A stretch of DNA of 36,100 bases from Rhodoferax sp. (lineage in GTDB: Bacteria > Pseudomonadota > Gammaproteobacteria > Burkholderiales > Burkholderiaceae_C): positions 1-36,100 of the forward strand of contig JAIPDC010000011.1 of NCBI GenBank assembly GCA_021737865.1. Direction: 5' to 3'. A program made the translations under genes and the position numbers. Shown piece by piece: positions 34,869-36,100 of this stretch. How positions within the stretch are numbered: position 1 is the stretch's first letter; the number at the start of each line of letters is the position of its first letter. The notes beneath the pieces are model-generated. The model searched no databases. It had not been told where the DNA came from and saw only the letters and a list, made by a program, of their open reading frames with translations.

Positions 34869-36043
34869 TGAGTCAATCGGGCGATGCGCAGAAGGATGGA
34901 TCTGCGCCGGTGATGTTTGTTTTTGCGGGGCCGAATGGCTCCGGTAAATCATCCATTAATGCCCAGGTTCTCAAAAATCCTGCTCTGGGTTTTTTAGGCG
35001 AGTACATCAATGCCGATGACATCGCCAAAAGTATGGAATCACAGATTCCAGACTACCAAACCCGCAACATCAAAGCCGCTGAATTAGCGGAATCGCGGCG
35101 TGTTACCGCGTTGCAGGCCGGACACTCGTTTGCTTTCGAGTCGGTTATGTCCACCCCGGAAAAGGTTGCTCTGCTGACCCAAGCACGCGAACGCGGCTTC
35201 GAGGTTGCTTTGGTCTTTGTCACCACGGACGATGCAGAAAAAAACGTCGCTCGGGTCAGCAACCGGGTCGCAATGGGCGGGCATGCCGTCGAACCGGACA
35301 CTGTGCGTCGCCGCTATGCCAGCGCCATGCAGTTGCTACCGGCTGCAGTGGAGCACTCCGACAAGGCGCTGATTTTTGACAATTCGGGCACCACGCCCAT
35401 TCGCGTTGTCACAAAGAACGGCCCGGACGTGGTGATTGAGCCCAATGCCCCGCAATGGGTGGAGGCGCAGTTTGCGGCCCCATACCGGGCTCGCCAGGCC
35501 TCGCTGAAGCAGTTGGATGCGGTCGCCAAAGGCTCGGCCCCCAACATCACGATTTCAGAAGCCGCGGCCCAGCATGGCCGAAGCTATCGTGGCAAGGTTG
35601 TTGATCAAACGGCGCACCACGCGCTGCAGGAATCCGAAGATCGCGGATTCGTTATTCACGACAAAGCGCTCGGCCCCAAGCGGGATTTTGACAACGGCAG
35701 TTACGCCCAAATCACCTACGCTTACGACAAGGGGAAAATTCCTGCTGAGGAAGTTGTTCAACGCATAGAACGGGAAGCCCGAAGCAAGGCATTCAAAGAA
35801 CTCCCTCGACAGGAAGCCGTCAAGCAACACCCGGAATTGCAAGCAAATTTCGTCCAGCTCGATGCGCTCAAAAAGCAAATTCAGGGTCAACACCTCACGG
35901 CTGCTGAACAGGCAACTGTCATGGATCGGTTGCACGAAAACATGGCCAGGGCCATTGAGCGCGGCCCGGTTCCAGGCCAAAGCGCTTCCACCGAAACCGA
36001 CAAGTCAACGCCTCCCACCCCAAGCAAGGATCACGAGCGCTAG
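34868..36043 (+). CDS. Zeta-toxin-family kinase fused to KfrB-like and relaxase-type C-terminal modules
   Basis: VFAGPNGSGKSSINAQVL Walker A; YINADDIAKSM; FAFESVMST; YRGKVVDQTAHHALQESEDRGFVIHDKALG (KfrB-like); tail ATVMDRLHENMARAIERGPVPG. Confidence 0.88.
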   Translation: MSQSGDAQKDGSAPVMFVFAGPNGSGKSSINAQVLKNPALGFLGEYINADDIAKSMESQIPDYQTRNIKAAELAESRRVTALQAGHSFAFESVMSTPEKVALLTQARERGFEVALVFVTTDDAEKNVARVSNRVAMGGHAVEPDTVRRRYASAMQLLPAAVEHSDKALIFDNSGTTPIRVVTKNGPDVVIEPNAPQWVEAQFAAPYRARQASLKQLDAVAKGSAPNITISEAAAQHGRSYRGKVVDQTAHHALQESEDRGFVIHDKALGPKRDFDNGSYAQITYAYDKGKIPAEEVVQRIEREARSKAFKELPRQEAVKQHPELQANFVQLDALKKQIQGQHLTAAEQATVMDRLHENMARAIERGPVPGQSASTETDKSTPPTPSKDHER

Positions 36044-36100
36044 ACGCCGCACCCCGCCCACTATATGATGCAATGTTATATTGAAGTCAGTTAACATAAT

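Noticed and set aside
1-36100. Relaxase, CRISPR array, tRNA or rRNA genes
   Set aside because: Looked for relaxase His/Tyr motifs, regular short repeats with spacers and conserved RNA sequences; none seen. A relaxase may lie outside the window.

Overview
The window looks like part of a conjugative plasmid from a GC-rich proteobacterium, probably beta-proteobacterial; the taxon is inference. (1) 3-4416: plus-strand gene cluster with a partial YVTN-type beta-propeller, DUF305, ECF sigma factor, putative anti-sigma/membrane protein, Tat-exported sulfite-oxidase-family molybdoenzyme and c-type cytochrome. (2) About 4985-8551: nested IS66 elements. A complete 2805-bp IS66-family element (5533-8337) has an 8-bp target duplication, GACATTGG, and lies inside the tnpA of a truncated second IS66. 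(3) 8585-11493: tight minus-strand pair of a DUF4062-like protein and a PhoD-like metallophosphatase, a candidate defence/stress cassette. (4) About 12179-16824: backbone control and replication genes on the minus strand (DUF2958-like, ssb, parA/incC, parB/korB, korA/trfB-like, repA). (5) 17554-36043: XRE regulator, then plus-strand virB1, topoisomerase, virB2-virB11, virD4, LPD7-type protein, lipoprotein, H-NS-like protein, small putative antitoxin and a zeta-toxin fusion. Main observations: a 16-bp palindrome TTTCGC-NNNN-GCGAAA occurs 8 times plus one degenerate copy, only between 12162 and 33595, and I infer it is a KorB/ParB-type operator regulon. A second operator-like palindrome, CAACCTTTTTAGGTTG, occurs at two promoter regions. 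The zeta toxin shares a C-terminal module with the LPD7 protein next to virD4, resembling the architecture of a T4SS-delivered toxin. A canonical A_AAA_AAG slippery site at the antitoxin/zeta junction would make an in-frame fusion. VirB5 and the adjacent lipoprotein share a C-terminal motif. A possible counter-transcript RNA lies in the repA leader. Family assignments come from motif recognition by eye; no database search was run.
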